Assembly (NCBI RefSeq): GCF_937127095.1 | Contig: NZ_CAKZLP010000041.1 | Location: 1 to 64,000 of the forward strand | Source: an uncultured Amphritea sp. | GTDB taxonomy: Bacteria > Pseudomonadota > Gammaproteobacteria > Pseudomonadales > Balneatricaceae | Direction: 5' to 3' | Length of the DNA stretch: 64,000 nucleotides | Shown: positions 1 to 8,706 of the stretch, one piece after another | Layout: each line of letters starts with the position of its first letter | Numbering within the stretch: the first letter of the stretch is position 1 | Made by a program: the position numbers and the translations under genes | The notes under the pieces: generated by a model | What the model saw: only the letters and a program-made list of their open reading frames with translations | Told to the model about the DNA's origin: nothing | Databases searched by the model: none

Positions 1-390
1 GGCCAAGATCCGATTGCGACGCGGAAAGTGGCCGCGTTGTGCTCGGAGGCCGGGCGGGGATTCACTGATGAGCAGGCCGTTCGTGGCGACGATGCGGTCG
101 GCGAGCGCGACGTGGCCGGCTGGGTAGACGCGGTCGAGGCCGCCGGCCAGTACCGCGACGGTCGGGCTCCCTTGGCGGAGCGCCGCCCGATGTGCGAGGG
201 CATCGACCCCGGCTGCCAGGCCACTCCAGATCGGCACACCGGCCGCGGCGATCGCGCCGGCGAAATCGTGCGCGGCGGCCTCACCGTACGGAGTTGGCGT
301 GCGGCTGCCGACGATGGCGATACCACAGCGCTCGGGGGCGAGGAGCTGCAGGTTCCCGCGAGCAAACAGAAGGATTGGACGGAGCGGGTG
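1..390 (-). pseudogene. dprA: DprA/Smf-like DNA-processing protein, internal fragment
   Basis: Reading the minus strand with codons starting at 60, 57 and so on gives an open frame that runs off the left edge. It holds the DprA Rossmann-fold hallmarks in order: IAIVGSR with a following TPYGE, WSGLAAGVDALAHRAAL, TVAVLAGGLDRVYP, LLISE and FPRRNRI. In the family these residues form the single-stranded-DNA and RecA loading core used in natural transformation. Only this middle part is present. GC content is clearly higher than in the rest of the window, and the upstream side runs without a stop into a different protein family (YhiN-like). The neighbours give no functional context. This looks like foreign sequence joined to the contig end rather than a resident gene. 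Confidence 0.8.
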
Positions 391-735
391 GTCGACCAAG
401 CGCGCGGGCAAATATTGTCCCATCACGGTTGTCAGCGCCTTACGCCCTTGGGTTTGACGGGCGGCTCTCAGGGCGGCCAGCAACCCATTCTGTGGATCGA
501 GGTTCACGGAAATTGTATCTCCCGCGTGCCAGTACGATGACGTCTGCAGCACCGCCGGCCCAGACAGGCCGCGATGCGTGAACAAAAGCGCTTCGTCAAA
601 AGAGGTGCCGTTGGTTGTGATCCGCGCAGGCAGGGCAACACCAGCAAGCGGTTTGAAACGCTCTTCGCCAAATGTAAACGGGACAAGCCCTGCGCGCGTT
701 TCGACCAAGGGCAAGCCAAATTGCGCGGCGAGGCC
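391..735 (-). pseudogene. YhiN/HI0933-family flavoprotein, internal fragment
   Basis: The same minus-strand frame as the DprA fragment carries FKPLAGVALPARI, LLFTHRGLSGPAVLQ, SSYWHAGDTISVNL and YLPARLV. These are characteristic of the middle of HI0933/YhiN family NAD(P)/FAD-dependent oxidoreductases, a family of uncertain substrate. Both the FAD-binding N-terminus and the C-terminal dinucleotide motif are missing. The piece switches to DprA-like sequence near 385-395, and at about 705-745 to mgtE in another frame. Three unrelated families in 750 bases, each broken inside a domain, argue for a chimeric contig end. A genuine recombined locus is the less likely alternative. Confidence 0.75.
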
Positions 736-1579
736 AAGTGGCAAAAACGGGCGCAAAGGTATCCACGTCTTCATCGAGGCCGGCTAGGCTCATCAGGGAG
801 TGGTCTGCATCTTCACGGATTACGTCGACCACGTCATCGATGGTGATACGCCCCAGTAGCTGGCCGTCTTCGTCTACCACCGGCGCAGATACCAGGTCTT
901 CCTGTTCAAACAGTTTTGCTACCAGGGTGTCTTCCATGTCCGCTGGAATCGGGGGCTTATCGGTGACCATCATCTCCCGCACGGTACTGGAGGGGTCACT
1001 TACGAGCATCCGGGTTAGCGGCAGGCTACCGATATAAGTATCTTTACGACTGACAACAAACAGGCAGTCGGTCATGTCCGGCAGTTCATCATGGCGGCGC
1101 AGATAGCGCATCGCGGCCTCAATGGTGATGTCCGGTCGGATGGTGATGGTATCGGTATTCATCAGACCGCCGGCGGTATCCTCCGGATAGGAGAGAACCT
1201 TCTCCAGCCGTTCCCGGTTCTGATGATCCATCGACCGCAGCAGCTCGTGCATCACCGTTTCCGGCAGCTGCTGCATCATATCGACAAGGTCATCGGTCTC
1301 GAGCGATTCGGATATCGCCAGCACTTCTGAGGCGTTCATCTTGCTGAGAATTTCAGACTTTACATCGTCGCCGAGCTCTTGCAGAACATCGGCTTCGATA
1401 TCTTTATGGATCAGACTCCATAACAAGCGCCGCTCTTTAGGGGGCGATTTTTCAATCAGATGAGCGACTTCAGAGGGGCGCAGGGTCTTATTCAGGGTGT
1501 AGCGTATCTGTCTGAAGGCTCCCTCTTCGAGGGCAGTATTCAGCTTATCCAGTTCGGTCTCGTTTGTGCTGGCGTTCAT
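596..1579 (-). pseudogene. mgtE: MgtE magnesium channel, 5' part only (3' end replaced)
   Basis: The frame starts at ATG 1579 and encodes the cytosolic half of an MgtE Mg2+ channel. The MgtE_N helical superhelix covers residues about 30-135, followed by two CBS domains at about 140-260 (PEDTAGGLM starts the first; RITIDDVVDVI lies in the second). The plug-helix region (SLAGLDEDVDTFAP) follows. In the family about five transmembrane helices come next, carrying the pore. Here homology stops at about residue 280-292 (near 705-745), and the remaining 35 or so residues read through YhiN-like DNA out of frame. MgtE commonly follows npr/ptsO in related genomes, so the position is natural. The truncation probably reflects the chimeric contig end. 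Confidence 0.85.
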
Positions 1580-1707
1580 GGCCGGACCCCGGTCAGACAG
1601 ATAAAATCAGAATGCCATACAGGCAGTCGGTGATGGCAGAAATCACCGACATTTATAGTTAGTGAGGCATTATAGCGTATTGGTTTTAAAGGAATAGGGT
1701 GTGACGG

Positions 1708-1977
1708 TTATTCTTCTTCGTCAAAGCGGTTATTGATCAGTAGTTCAATCGCATCGATCGCCTGCTGTTCATCCTCTCCCGAAGTGGCAATGATCAGCTC
1801 AGTGCCTTTACTGGCCGCCAGCATCATCACTGACATGATGCTTTTACCATCCACCGTGCGGCCATCTTTGGTAATTTTGATATCTGATGAAAATGAGCTG
1901 GTCACATTAATCAGTTTGGCCGCCGCACGTGCATGCAGACCGAGCTTGTTGATAATAGTGATCTGTTTTTCCAGCAT
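1708..1977 (-). CDS. ptsO: NPr, HPr-like phosphocarrier of the nitrogen PTS
   Basis: An 89-residue HPr-fold protein. His15 lies in GLHARAAAK, the phosphorylation site, and the KSIMSVMML segment carries Ser46. NPr takes phosphate from EI-Ntr (PtsP) and passes it to EIIA-Ntr (PtsN), a regulatory rather than sugar-transporting relay in the cytoplasm. The start is ATG 1977 with AAGGA about 12 bases upstream. It lies 16 bases after rapZ and in the same operon as ptsN, hpf and rpoN, the usual gammaproteobacterial arrangement that distinguishes NPr from sugar-PTS HPr. The acidic tail FDEEE is unremarkable. Confidence 0.93.
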   Translation of the reverse strand: MLEKQITIINKLGLHARAAAKLINVTSSFSSDIKITKDGRTVDGKSIMSVMMLAASKGTELIIATSGEDEQQAIDAIELLINNRFDEEE

Positions 1978-1993
1978 CGTCTGAAATCCTTGG

Positions 1994-2851
1994 TCAGTTT
2001 AGTTCGCGATGTCTAATCTGGACATTATCCATAGTTGCCCGGAAATGACCAGCCAGACGTTCACTGAGAAATACAGAGCGGTGTTGTCCCCCGGTACAGC
2101 CTATCCCGACAGTGATATAGCTGCGGTTATTTTTTTCAAACAGCGGCAACCATTTCTCCAGAAAAGCAGTTATATCGGCCAACATCTCCTGCATTTCTGG
2201 TTGTTGTTCAAGAAACTCGATAACGGGTTGTTCCTGACCGGTGAAACCGCGCAGTTCAGGCAGCCAGTAGGGGTTGGGGAGGCAGCGAACGTCAAAGGTG
2301 AAATCAACATCGAGGGGGATGCCGTGCTTATAGCCGAAAGACTCGAACTGCAGTGACAGTTCCTGTTCTTGCCGTTTAGCAACTCTCAACTTGATGCTGT
2401 CGCGCAGCTCGTAGAGTGACAGGCGGGTAGTGTCAATGCGGATAGCGGCCAGATCTGAGACCGGTTCCAGTAGTTTTTTTTCAGCGTTGATCGCTTGTTG
2501 CAGTCCCTGTGTATCATCAGACAGCGGGTGCTTTCTGCGGGTTGCACTGTAGCGTTGCAGCAGGGTGGTTTCCGAGCTGTCGAGATAGAGTACTTCGCAG
2601 TCCAGACGGTCGGTTTCACACAGACGTTTGAATATCTCCGGAAACTGTTTCAGGTTGCTGTGCTGGTTGCGGGCATCAATACTTACAGCGAGTTTGTTGG
2701 GGTGATCCGGAGCGCGGAGGATCTGATTGACCAGATCAGGCAGCAGTGGCGCCGGGAGGTTATCAATACAGTAGAAGCCAACATCTTCGAGTGCCTGCAA
2801 GGCGGTAGATTTACCTGAACCTGAGCGTCCACTGATGATAATCAGCTTCAT
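1994..2851 (-). CDS. rapZ: RapZ, RNase adapter / nucleotide-binding protein
   Basis: A 285-residue protein with an N-terminal P-loop (GRSGSGKS, residues 8-15), the FYCIDNLP segment and the C-terminal GCTGGQHRS motif near residue 250. That C-terminal domain binds sRNA and glucosamine-6-phosphate in enterobacterial RapZ. There it guides RNase E to the GlmZ sRNA and so controls glmS and cell-wall precursor synthesis; whether this organism has GlmY/GlmZ cannot be seen here. Length matches the family. It is five bases downstream of ptsN and 16 upstream of npr, so co-transcription is likely. Confidence 0.95.
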   Translation of the reverse strand: MKLIIISGRSGSGKSTALQALEDVGFYCIDNLPAPLLPDLVNQILRAPDHPNKLAVSIDARNQHSNLKQFPEIFKRLCETDRLDCEVLYLDSSETTLLQRYSATRRKHPLSDDTQGLQQAINAEKKLLEPVSDLAAIRIDTTRLSLYELRDSIKLRVAKRQEQELSLQFESFGYKHGIPLDVDFTFDVRCLPNPYWLPELRGFTGQEQPVIEFLEQQPEMQEMLADITAFLEKWLPLFEKNNRSYITVGIGCTGGQHRSVFLSERLAGHFRATMDNVQIRHRELN

Positions 2852-2856
2852 CTGTA

Positions 2857-3315
2857 TTATTCCCGACTGGATTCAGTCATGACGGTGAAGAGCGCTTCGG
2901 CGGAGGTGGCGCTGCGAAGTTGTTCGCGAAAGTCTGCCTGGCTGAATAGTTCGGCGAGCTTGCCCAGTGTTTGCAGATGCTGATCGCAGGCTTCGGAGGG
3001 CACCAGCAGGGCAAACAACAGATCGACAGGCTTGCCATCCACGGCATCAAAATCAATCGGTTCGATAAGCTGGATCAGCAGGGCGGTTGCTTTCTCGCAC
3101 TCATCAAGACGGCAATGAGGGATTGCTACACCATCACCGATACCTGTGCTGCCGAGTCTCTCCCGGCCTAACAGGCCAGCGAAGATGGTTTCAGCTTCAA
3201 GTCCGGGATGCAGTTCAGCGATCTGCTGACTGGCAATTTCGAGGATACGTTTTTTGCTACCCCCCTCCAGAGCACAGAGCACTCCGGAGGGGGATAGTAG
3301 TTCTGAAATTAGCAT
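2857..3315 (-). CDS. ptsN: EIIA-Ntr, nitrogen regulatory PTS protein
   Basis: A 152-residue PTS EIIA type-2 (mannitol/fructose-like) domain. The active histidine is His67 in GVAIPHCRL. Phosphorylated by NPr, EIIA-Ntr modulates potassium transport, nitrogen and stress regulators; it has no transport partner of its own. The neighbours hpf/rpoN upstream and rapZ/npr downstream are the standard PTS-Ntr neighbourhood. The start is ATG 3315, ten bases after hpf. No strong ribosome-binding site is visible, which fits translational coupling to hpf. Confidence 0.94.
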   Translation of the reverse strand: MLISELLSPSGVLCALEGGSKKRILEIASQQIAELHPGLEAETIFAGLLGRERLGSTGIGDGVAIPHCRLDECEKATALLIQLIEPIDFDAVDGKPVDLLFALLVPSEACDQHLQTLGKLAELFSQADFREQLRSATSAEALFTVMTESSRE

Positions 3316-3325
3316 TGTCTGTTAT

Positions 3326-3616
3326 TTACTTGTGAGTTTTGATCTTTTCTTTATGTTTAATGACCTGACGGTCAAGCTTGTCGATCAGTCCATCAATCGC
3401 TGCGTACATATCATCCTGTTCATCGGAAGCAAACAGCTGGCCTCCGGCTATATGTACATCGCCTTCCGCTTTCTGGCGGTTTTTCTCAACACTTAAAGTA
3501 ACCTGTGCATTGGTGATGTTATCGAAATGACGCTCAAGTTTCTCAAATTTATTCTGAACATAGTCATTCAGGGAATCAGTCAATTCAACGTGGTGACCAG
3601 TAATATTGATCTGCAT
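3326..3616 (-). CDS. hpf: HPF, short ribosome hibernation promoting factor
   Basis: A 96-residue single-domain protein of the HPF/YfiA (RaiA) family, starting MQINITGHHVELT, with the beta-alpha-beta fold segment VEKNRQKAEGDVHI. The short form lacks the C-terminal dimerisation domain of long HPFs. With RMF it pairs 70S ribosomes into inactive 100S dimers in stationary phase. A strong TAGGAGATT ribosome-binding site precedes ATG 3616. It lies 59 bases downstream of rpoN, a conserved linkage. Confidence 0.94.
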   Translation of the reverse strand: MQINITGHHVELTDSLNDYVQNKFEKLERHFDNITNAQVTLSVEKNRQKAEGDVHIAGGQLFASDEQDDMYAAIDGLIDKLDRQVIKHKEKIKTHK

Positions 3617-3675
3617 GGTAATCTCCTAGTGTTATTGTACCGGGGGTATACCCGGTTCCCATGAATATAAAGTCA

Positions 3676-5190
3676 TTAAACCAGACGCTTGCGTTCATTA
3701 GAAGGTGGAATGCTAAGTGATTCCCGGTATTTTGCAATGGTTCTTCTTGCAACGTTGATGCCTTGGTCCTCAAGGAGCTGGGCTATTTTGTTATCACTCA
3801 ACGGTTTGACCGGACTCTCAGCCAAAACCAGCTTCTTAATCAGTGCTCTGATCGCAGTAGATGAGCAGGTCCCGCCTGTTACTGTTGTAACATGACTGGA
3901 GAAGAAATACTTCAACTCAAAAATACCCCGTGGGGTATGCATATATTTTTGTGTTGTCACCCGGGAGATGGTTGATTCATGCATCTCTACCGCTTCAGCG
4001 ATATCGTGCAGCACCATTGGCCGCATCGCCTCATCACCGTGTTCCAGAAAGGCTTCCTGGCGCGTGACAATCTCACGGGCAACCTTCATCAGGGTATCGT
4101 TACGACTCAGCAGGCTTTTGATAAACCAGCGTGCTTCCTGCAGATGGTTCTTCAGGTAGGTATTGTCCGGGCTATTGTCTGCCCGTCTGATGAGGTCGGC
4201 ATAGCCGTCATTAATACGCAGTTTAGGTGCCACTTCAGGGTTAAGGTTAACCTGCCAGACACCTTTCTCTTTGTGTACCAGAACATCAGGGATGACATAT
4301 TCTGATTGCGAGCTGGTAATCATGGAACCCGGTTTCGGGTTCAGCGTTTTAATCAGGTTGATCGCTTGCAGTAGCTGCGGTTCGCGGATGCGTGCTTTAC
4401 GCATCAGCTGTTTGTAATCATGGTTGCCCAGCAGGTGGATATACTGCGTGACAACTTTCAGTGCTTCAGCCCGATACTCAGTTTTCTCTGGCAGTTGCTG
4501 TAATTGGATCGCCAAACACTCGCTCAGGTCCCGTGCAGCAACGCCGGGTGGGTCAAACTGCTGTACCCGGCGGAGCACCGCTTCTATCTCATCCAGCTCA
4601 ATACTGTTGAGCTGTTCATCATCCTGACTGTTGAAATATTCGAGTATTGAGTCCAGGTCCACGGTGAGATAGCCATCCACATCGATACCGTCGATGATAT
4701 TGGTGGCAATCAACTGATCAACATGGCTCATGGGGGTGAGGTTCAGCTGCCAGTATAGATGGTCCTGCAAGGTTTCATCGGCGGTGTCATTGGACTCCAT
4801 CTCCATATCGGAGAAGTCATGGGATGACGACGATGAAGATCCGGATGCGGTTTGAAAAGTGTCTTCCCAGTTGCTGTCTGTTGAAAGTTCATTGGGAATA
4901 TCGTCGTTCCAATCGCTGTCAGGTGCCTGAATCTCTTCGGATTCGGTGGTTTGAGCAGACGCGGATACCGATTCATGGTTGCTGATTTCAGAGTCCGATG
5001 CATCGCGCTCGGCGCTGCCGTCAGATGCCCCTTCGTCCTCGCTGACTTCCAGCATCGGATTCGATTCAAGTGCTTCCTGTATCTCCTGTTGCAGATCAAG
5101 CGTAGATAACTGCAGCAAGCGGATCGCCTGCTGTAGTTGTGGGGTCATGGTCAGATGCTGACCCATTTTTAGTTGTAACGCTTGTTTCAT
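3676..5190 (-). CDS. rpoN: RNA polymerase sigma-54 factor
   Basis: A 504-residue sigma-54. Region I is the glutamine/leucine-rich N-terminus (residues 1-50, [12 protein letters not shown]), which contacts bacterial enhancer-binding proteins. It is followed by a long acidic Ser/Asp-rich region II (about 50-130), the core-binding domain, the HTH region around 370-400, and the RpoN box [10 protein letters not shown] (about 481-490) that reads the -24 element. It drives nitrogen, motility and other enhancer-dependent promoters. It lies 21 bases downstream of lptB and upstream of hpf, as in Pseudomonas and E. coli. The acidic linker is somewhat rich in serine but the gene is complete. Confidence 0.96.
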   Translation of the reverse strand: MKQALQLKMGQHLTMTPQLQQAIRLLQLSTLDLQQEIQEALESNPMLEVSEDEGASDGSAERDASDSEISNHESVSASAQTTESEEIQAPDSDWNDDIPNELSTDSNWEDTFQTASGSSSSSSHDFSDMEMESNDTADETLQDHLYWQLNLTPMSHVDQLIATNIIDGIDVDGYLTVDLDSILEYFNSQDDEQLNSIELDEIEAVLRRVQQFDPPGVAARDLSECLAIQLQQLPEKTEYRAEALKVVTQYIHLLGNHDYKQLMRKARIREPQLLQAINLIKTLNPKPGSMITSSQSEYVIPDVLVHKEKGVWQVNLNPEVAPKLRINDGYADLIRRADNSPDNTYLKNHLQEARWFIKSLLSRNDTLMKVAREIVTRQEAFLEHGDEAMRPMVLHDIAEAVEMHESTISRVTTQKYMHTPRGIFELKYFFSSHVTTVTGGTCSSTAIRALIKKLVLAESPVKPLSDNKIAQLLEDQGINVARRTIAKYRESLSIPPSNERKRLV

Positions 5191-5211
5191 AAAGAGTCGC
5201 TTTTATACCTG

Positions 5212-5937
5212 TTACAGCCTGAATTGCTCACCCAGATAGGCTTCCCTGACCTGTTGGTTCGCAAGTATATCCTCTGGCGCTCCTTCGGCAAGAATATAAC
5301 CTTCACTGACGATGTATGCCTGCTCGCAAATATCCAGTGTTTCGCGAACATTGTGATCGGTGATCAGTACCCCGATGCCTTTGCTTTGCAGGTGTTTCAC
5401 AGTTTGCTTGATATCACTGACGGAGATTGGATCGACTCCGGCAAAGGGTTCATCAAGCAAAATAAATGTTGGCTCAGTTGCCAGCGCCCGGGCGATCTCG
5501 ACCCGGCGTCGTTCACCACCGGACAGGCTCATACCCAGGCTTTTGCTCAGATGAGTAATATGAAACTCTTCCAGCAGTTCTTCTATTTTCTGTTTGCGTT
5601 GATGGCGGCCCAGTTCTTTGCGGGTTTCCAGAATCGCCATCAGATTGTCGTGTACGCTGAGCTTGCGGAAGATGGACGCTTCCTGCGGCAGATAGCCAAT
5701 GCCTTTACGGGCTCGGCCATGCATCGGTTCGTTGGTCAGGTCCTGATGATCAATTTTGATCCGCCCCTGATCCGCGTCGACTAGCCCGACAATCATGTAG
5801 AAACAGGTTGTTTTACCCGCTCCGTTAGGCCCCAGTAAACCTACAATCTGTCCGCTGTCGACACTCATTGATACATCTTTAACGACAGCCCGGCCTTTAT
5901 AACTTTTTGCCAGATTCAGTGCTTCTAAACGACTCAT
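5212..5937 (-). CDS. lptB: LptB, ATPase of the LPS export ABC transporter
   Basis: A 241-residue ABC ATPase: Walker [10 protein letters not shown] (36-44), signature [16 protein letters not shown] (about 139), Walker B/D-loop [12 protein letters not shown] and the switch histidine in ITDHNVRET. It powers LptFG to extract lipopolysaccharide from the inner membrane and push it along the LptCAD bridge. The start overlaps the lptA stop (ATGA), so the genes are translationally coupled. The LptB-specific FAGVDP motif and the lptA/lptC neighbours separate it from amino-acid transporter ATPases. Confidence 0.96.
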   Translation of the reverse strand: MSRLEALNLAKSYKGRAVVKDVSMSVDSGQIVGLLGPNGAGKTTCFYMIVGLVDADQGRIKIDHQDLTNEPMHGRARKGIGYLPQEASIFRKLSVHDNLMAILETRKELGRHQRKQKIEELLEEFHITHLSKSLGMSLSGGERRRVEIARALATEPTFILLDEPFAGVDPISVSDIKQTVKHLQSKGIGVLITDHNVRETLDICEQAYIVSEGYILAEGAPEDILANQQVREAYLGEQFRL

Positions 5938-6518
5938 TGGTTGCTGATTTCTCCAGCGGCTGCGTCAGAAGCAGACTTTCCGGTAGTGGTTTTATCTTCG
6001 ACAGGTGTTGTTTGCTCAGCTGCTTTTGGCTGGATAATCATCTGCACCCGCTGTCCGTCAGCGCTGGTGTCGCCAAACGCGTTGACGGTACTTTTATTCA
6101 TATCATAGATAATTCGATTGCCGCTAAAACTGTCACTGCCCTGGGATATTTTAGCCTGACCGGTTATTTCCAGCTCTTTGGTACGGATATTGTAATCCAG
6201 AACCTCACCGTATGCATGAGTTACTTCTTTATTGGCGGCCGGACGTTGCTGGAACTCGGCAGGGCGGCCTTTAGCGATAATGGTTGAGACGCTTGCGCCC
6301 GTCTGTCTTAGTTCGATACTGTCACCGGTGACTTTCATGCTGCCCTGGGTGAGTAAAACGTCACCTTTGTAGAGGGTTATGCCTGTCTGGTCATTGCGGG
6401 TCGCGCTGTCAGCTGTGATGTGAATGGCCTGCCGGGCATCATCAGGCATCGCCATAGCCATGGGGTGCCAGCTTAGCAGCATTGCGCACAAGGCCTTGGT
6501 TACGCTGTTAATTAACAT
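5934..6518 (-). CDS. lptA: LptA, periplasmic LPS transport bridge protein
   Basis: A 194-residue protein with an N-terminal signal peptide (cleavage probably after the PMAMA region near residue 24) and an OstA/LptA beta-jellyroll (about residues 32-150, including [17 protein letters not shown] and [13 protein letters not shown]). LptA oligomers link LptC in the inner membrane to LptD in the outer membrane. The C-terminal 40 or so residues are low-complexity and rich in Thr, Ala and Glu, likely disordered. The start overlaps the end of lptC by 11 bases. Confidence 0.92.
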   Translation of the reverse strand: MLINSVTKALCAMLLSWHPMAMAMPDDARQAIHITADSATRNDQTGITLYKGDVLLTQGSMKVTGDSIELRQTGASVSTIIAKGRPAEFQQRPAANKEVTHAYGEVLDYNIRTKELEITGQAKISQGSDSFSGNRIIYDMNKSTVNAFGDTSADGQRVQMIIQPKAAEQTTPVEDKTTTGKSASDAAAGEISNQ

Positions 6519-7077
6519 TGTAAACTCCGGTTACATCAGACAGGAGGTTAAGAATGCCACTGTCGGTGTCTATTGTCATGCCAACACTGGTGGTTGTGCC
6601 GGAACTGTTTGAGATGACCACCCGGTCATCGGTTCTGGCGATGCTCTGTTGCGGCAGAATGGTTAATGAGTCTGTTCGCAACGTGGTTGCTATACTGGCA
6701 TCGCTGTTATCCTGAAACAAGACCTTGCCTTCGAGAGTTACTTCATCATTGTTGTCGCTGATGATGCCCTTCAGGCTGCTGACTCTGCGGTTGGGCTGGT
6801 CAGCGTTAAAAATCTGCATCTCGGGGTTGGTGACCACGGTTTGCTGCAGAGCGGGCTGGTGTTCCAGTTGAGTTGAGCTGAGTTGCTGTTTTAGCAAGCC
6901 GGTGCTGTCAAAGTCTCTTATCTTACCGTTGACTATATAATAATCAGCCTGCTGATAGGCAGGATTGGGTTCCTGCTTTACCTGGATTGGGCGGCGTTCA
7001 CTGTCCATCCCCAGATAGATGACTGCGGGGATCAGAATTGCTGCCGCTGCCGCCAGTCGCGCTCGCCCGGTTAGCAT
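6508..7077 (-). CDS. lptC: LptC, inner-membrane LPS transport protein
   Basis: A 189-residue bitopic protein with one N-terminal transmembrane helix (about residues 6-24, alanine/isoleucine-rich) and a periplasmic LptC/YrbK beta-jellyroll. It receives LPS from LptBFG and hands it to LptA. The start codon follows the kdsC stop without any gap (TGA then ATG at 7077). Sequence similarity within LptC is low in general, so the call rests on size, topology, the fold pattern and the kdsC-lptC-lptA-lptB order. Confidence 0.9.
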   Translation of the reverse strand: MLTGRARLAAAAAILIPAVIYLGMDSERRPIQVKQEPNPAYQQADYYIVNGKIRDFDSTGLLKQQLSSTQLEHQPALQQTVVTNPEMQIFNADQPNRRVSSLKGIISDNNDEVTLEGKVLFQDNSDASIATTLRTDSLTILPQQSIARTDDRVVISNSSGTTTSVGMTIDTDSGILNLLSDVTGVYNVN

Positions 7078-7638
7078 TCAGAGATACTCGCTTAACAGGG
7101 ATTCAAGTTTTCCCTGAGCTGCCAGAATGGTTTCACAAAATTCGCGACCGGCGCCATTGCCTGCGGTTCGGTGAGTGCACCAGTCGGCGTGGGACGCGAC
7201 GAACTGATGACCTCCGTTGACGGTAGCACCAAATGCCACGGCGCGAATGGCTGCGAGGTCCGGCAGATCATCACCGATGTAGGCGGTTTGCTCTGCGGTG
7301 AAACCAGTGTCGAGCCAGAGTTCCTGCAGCGCGATGAGTTTATCTTCACGACCCTGATGCAGATAGTCGATACCCAGTGCTTCAGCCCGCCGTTCTACCT
7401 GCGGTGAACGGCGTCCGGTAATGATGGCGGTTTTGATTCCGGCCTGAGCAAGCAGTTTGATGCCCAGTCCGTCGAGGGTATTGAAGTTTTTTACTTCACT
7501 GCCGTCCGCCAGAAAATTCAGCTTGCCATCAGTGAGTACGCCGTCGACATCAAATACAGCCAGCTTTACCTGTTGAATCTTGCTGACCTGTATCGCACTC
7601 AGATCCTGGATTAGCTTTTCAGTAAACAGCGCAGGCAT
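7078..7638 (-). CDS. kdsC: KdsC, Kdo-8-phosphate phosphatase
   Basis: A HAD-superfamily C0-type phosphatase of about 186 residues: motif I FDVDGVLTDG (about 28-37), motif II IITGR, the conserved lysine in DKL, and motif III YIGDDLPDLAA. It removes phosphate from 3-deoxy-manno-octulosonate-8-phosphate to give Kdo for LPS inner core. I prefer ATG 7638 over the TTG at 7641: it overlaps the kdsD stop as TGATG, and GGGAG lies at a suitable distance. The lack of a cap domain agrees with the tetrameric KdsC subgroup. Confidence 0.94.
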   Translation of the reverse strand: MPALFTEKLIQDLSAIQVSKIQQVKLAVFDVDGVLTDGKLNFLADGSEVKNFNTLDGLGIKLLAQAGIKTAIITGRRSPQVERRAEALGIDYLHQGREDKLIALQELWLDTGFTAEQTAYIGDDLPDLAAIRAVAFGATVNGGHQFVASHADWCTHRTAGNGAGREFCETILAAQGKLESLLSEYL

Positions 7639-8615
7639 CAAATTACTCCCGCTTTGAGCATGTCATGCATATTTAGTGCGCCAACCGGGCGGCGTTCTTC
7701 ATCCAAAACGATCAATGCGTTGATCTGTTTGTCCTGCATGATCTGTAGTGCTTCTGCTGCCAGAATCTCGCTGGTAACGGTGGTGCATTGGGTGGTCATG
7801 ACTTCGGTAATCGGGGTGCTTTTCATATCCACGTCATGATCCAGGGTGCGACGCAGGTCGCCGTCGGTAAAGATCCCTTGCAGAATACCCTGGTCATTGA
7901 CGACGGTGGTCATTCCCAGACGCTTATGGGTCACTTCCATCAGTGCTTCACGCAGCATGGTTGAGTCACTGACCATCGGGATATCATCGCCGCTATGCAT
8001 GATGTCTGAAACTTTTAGCAGCAGGCGTCGCCCTAAGCTGCCGCCCGGGTGGGAAAAGGCAAAATCTTCGGCACTGAAGCCACGGGCTTCCAGCAAGGCG
8101 ATGGCCAGTGCGTCACCGATCACCAGGGTTGCTGTTGTGCTGGAGGTTGGTGCCAGTCCGAGAGGGCAGGCCTCCTGACTGATAGTGACATTCAGGTTGG
8201 CATCAGCACAGCGGGAAAGGGTTGAGTCGGGGTTGCCGGTAATGCTGATCAGTGGCGCTTTCATTCGCTTGATTAGCGGCAGGATTGATAGCACCTCGCT
8301 GGTTTCGCCGGAATTAGACAACGCGATAACAACGTCTGCCCGGGTGATCATGCCCAGGTCGCCATGGCTTGCTTCACCCGGATGTACAAAGAATGATGGG
8401 GTGCCGGTGGATGCCAGAGTAGCGGCGATTTTGTTGCCGATATGGCCACTTTTTCCCATCCCGGTAACAATAACCCGGCCTTTGCATTCCAACGCCAGTT
8501 TGCAGGCTTTTTCAAAGTCCGGATCGAGATAGGTTAGCAGGTCATTAACGGCATCCCGCTCCAACTCAATTGTACGTCTGGCGGAGGCCAGAAAGTCGAG
8601 TTTGTTATTCATCAT
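7638..8615 (-). CDS. kdsD: KdsD, arabinose-5-phosphate isomerase
   Basis: A 325-residue protein with an N-terminal SIS sugar-isomerase domain (about 35-180; GMGKSGHIGNKIAATLASTG, HPGEASHGDLGMI) and two CBS domains (about 205-325). It converts ribulose-5-phosphate to arabinose-5-phosphate, the first committed substrate for Kdo. It is the first gene of the kdsD-kdsC-lptC-lptA-lptB run. Two in-frame ATGs lie at 8615 and 8612 and no clear ribosome-binding site picks between them. Confidence 0.94.
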   Translation of the reverse strand: MMNNKLDFLASARRTIELERDAVNDLLTYLDPDFEKACKLALECKGRVIVTGMGKSGHIGNKIAATLASTGTPSFFVHPGEASHGDLGMITRADVVIALSNSGETSEVLSILPLIKRMKAPLISITGNPDSTLSRCADANLNVTISQEACPLGLAPTSSTTATLVIGDALAIALLEARGFSAEDFAFSHPGGSLGRRLLLKVSDIMHSGDDIPMVSDSTMLREALMEVTHKRLGMTTVVNDQGILQGIFTDGDLRRTLDHDVDMKSTPITEVMTTQCTTVTSEILAAEALQIMQDKQINALIVLDEERRPVGALNMHDMLKAGVI

Positions 8616-8706
8616 TCTATATTGTTTGCTCTTTGTTCATCGCACTTAACTGGCAAGTGTTTAGCTTAAAGTGCCAGGGTAGAGCGGGCCGTGCCCGATC
8701 AATTCA

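Noticed and set aside
28..581. Open frames on the plus strand at 28-540 and 192-581
   Set aside because: They are antisense to clear DprA and YhiN motifs on the minus strand and show no family features of their own; they arise from high GC.
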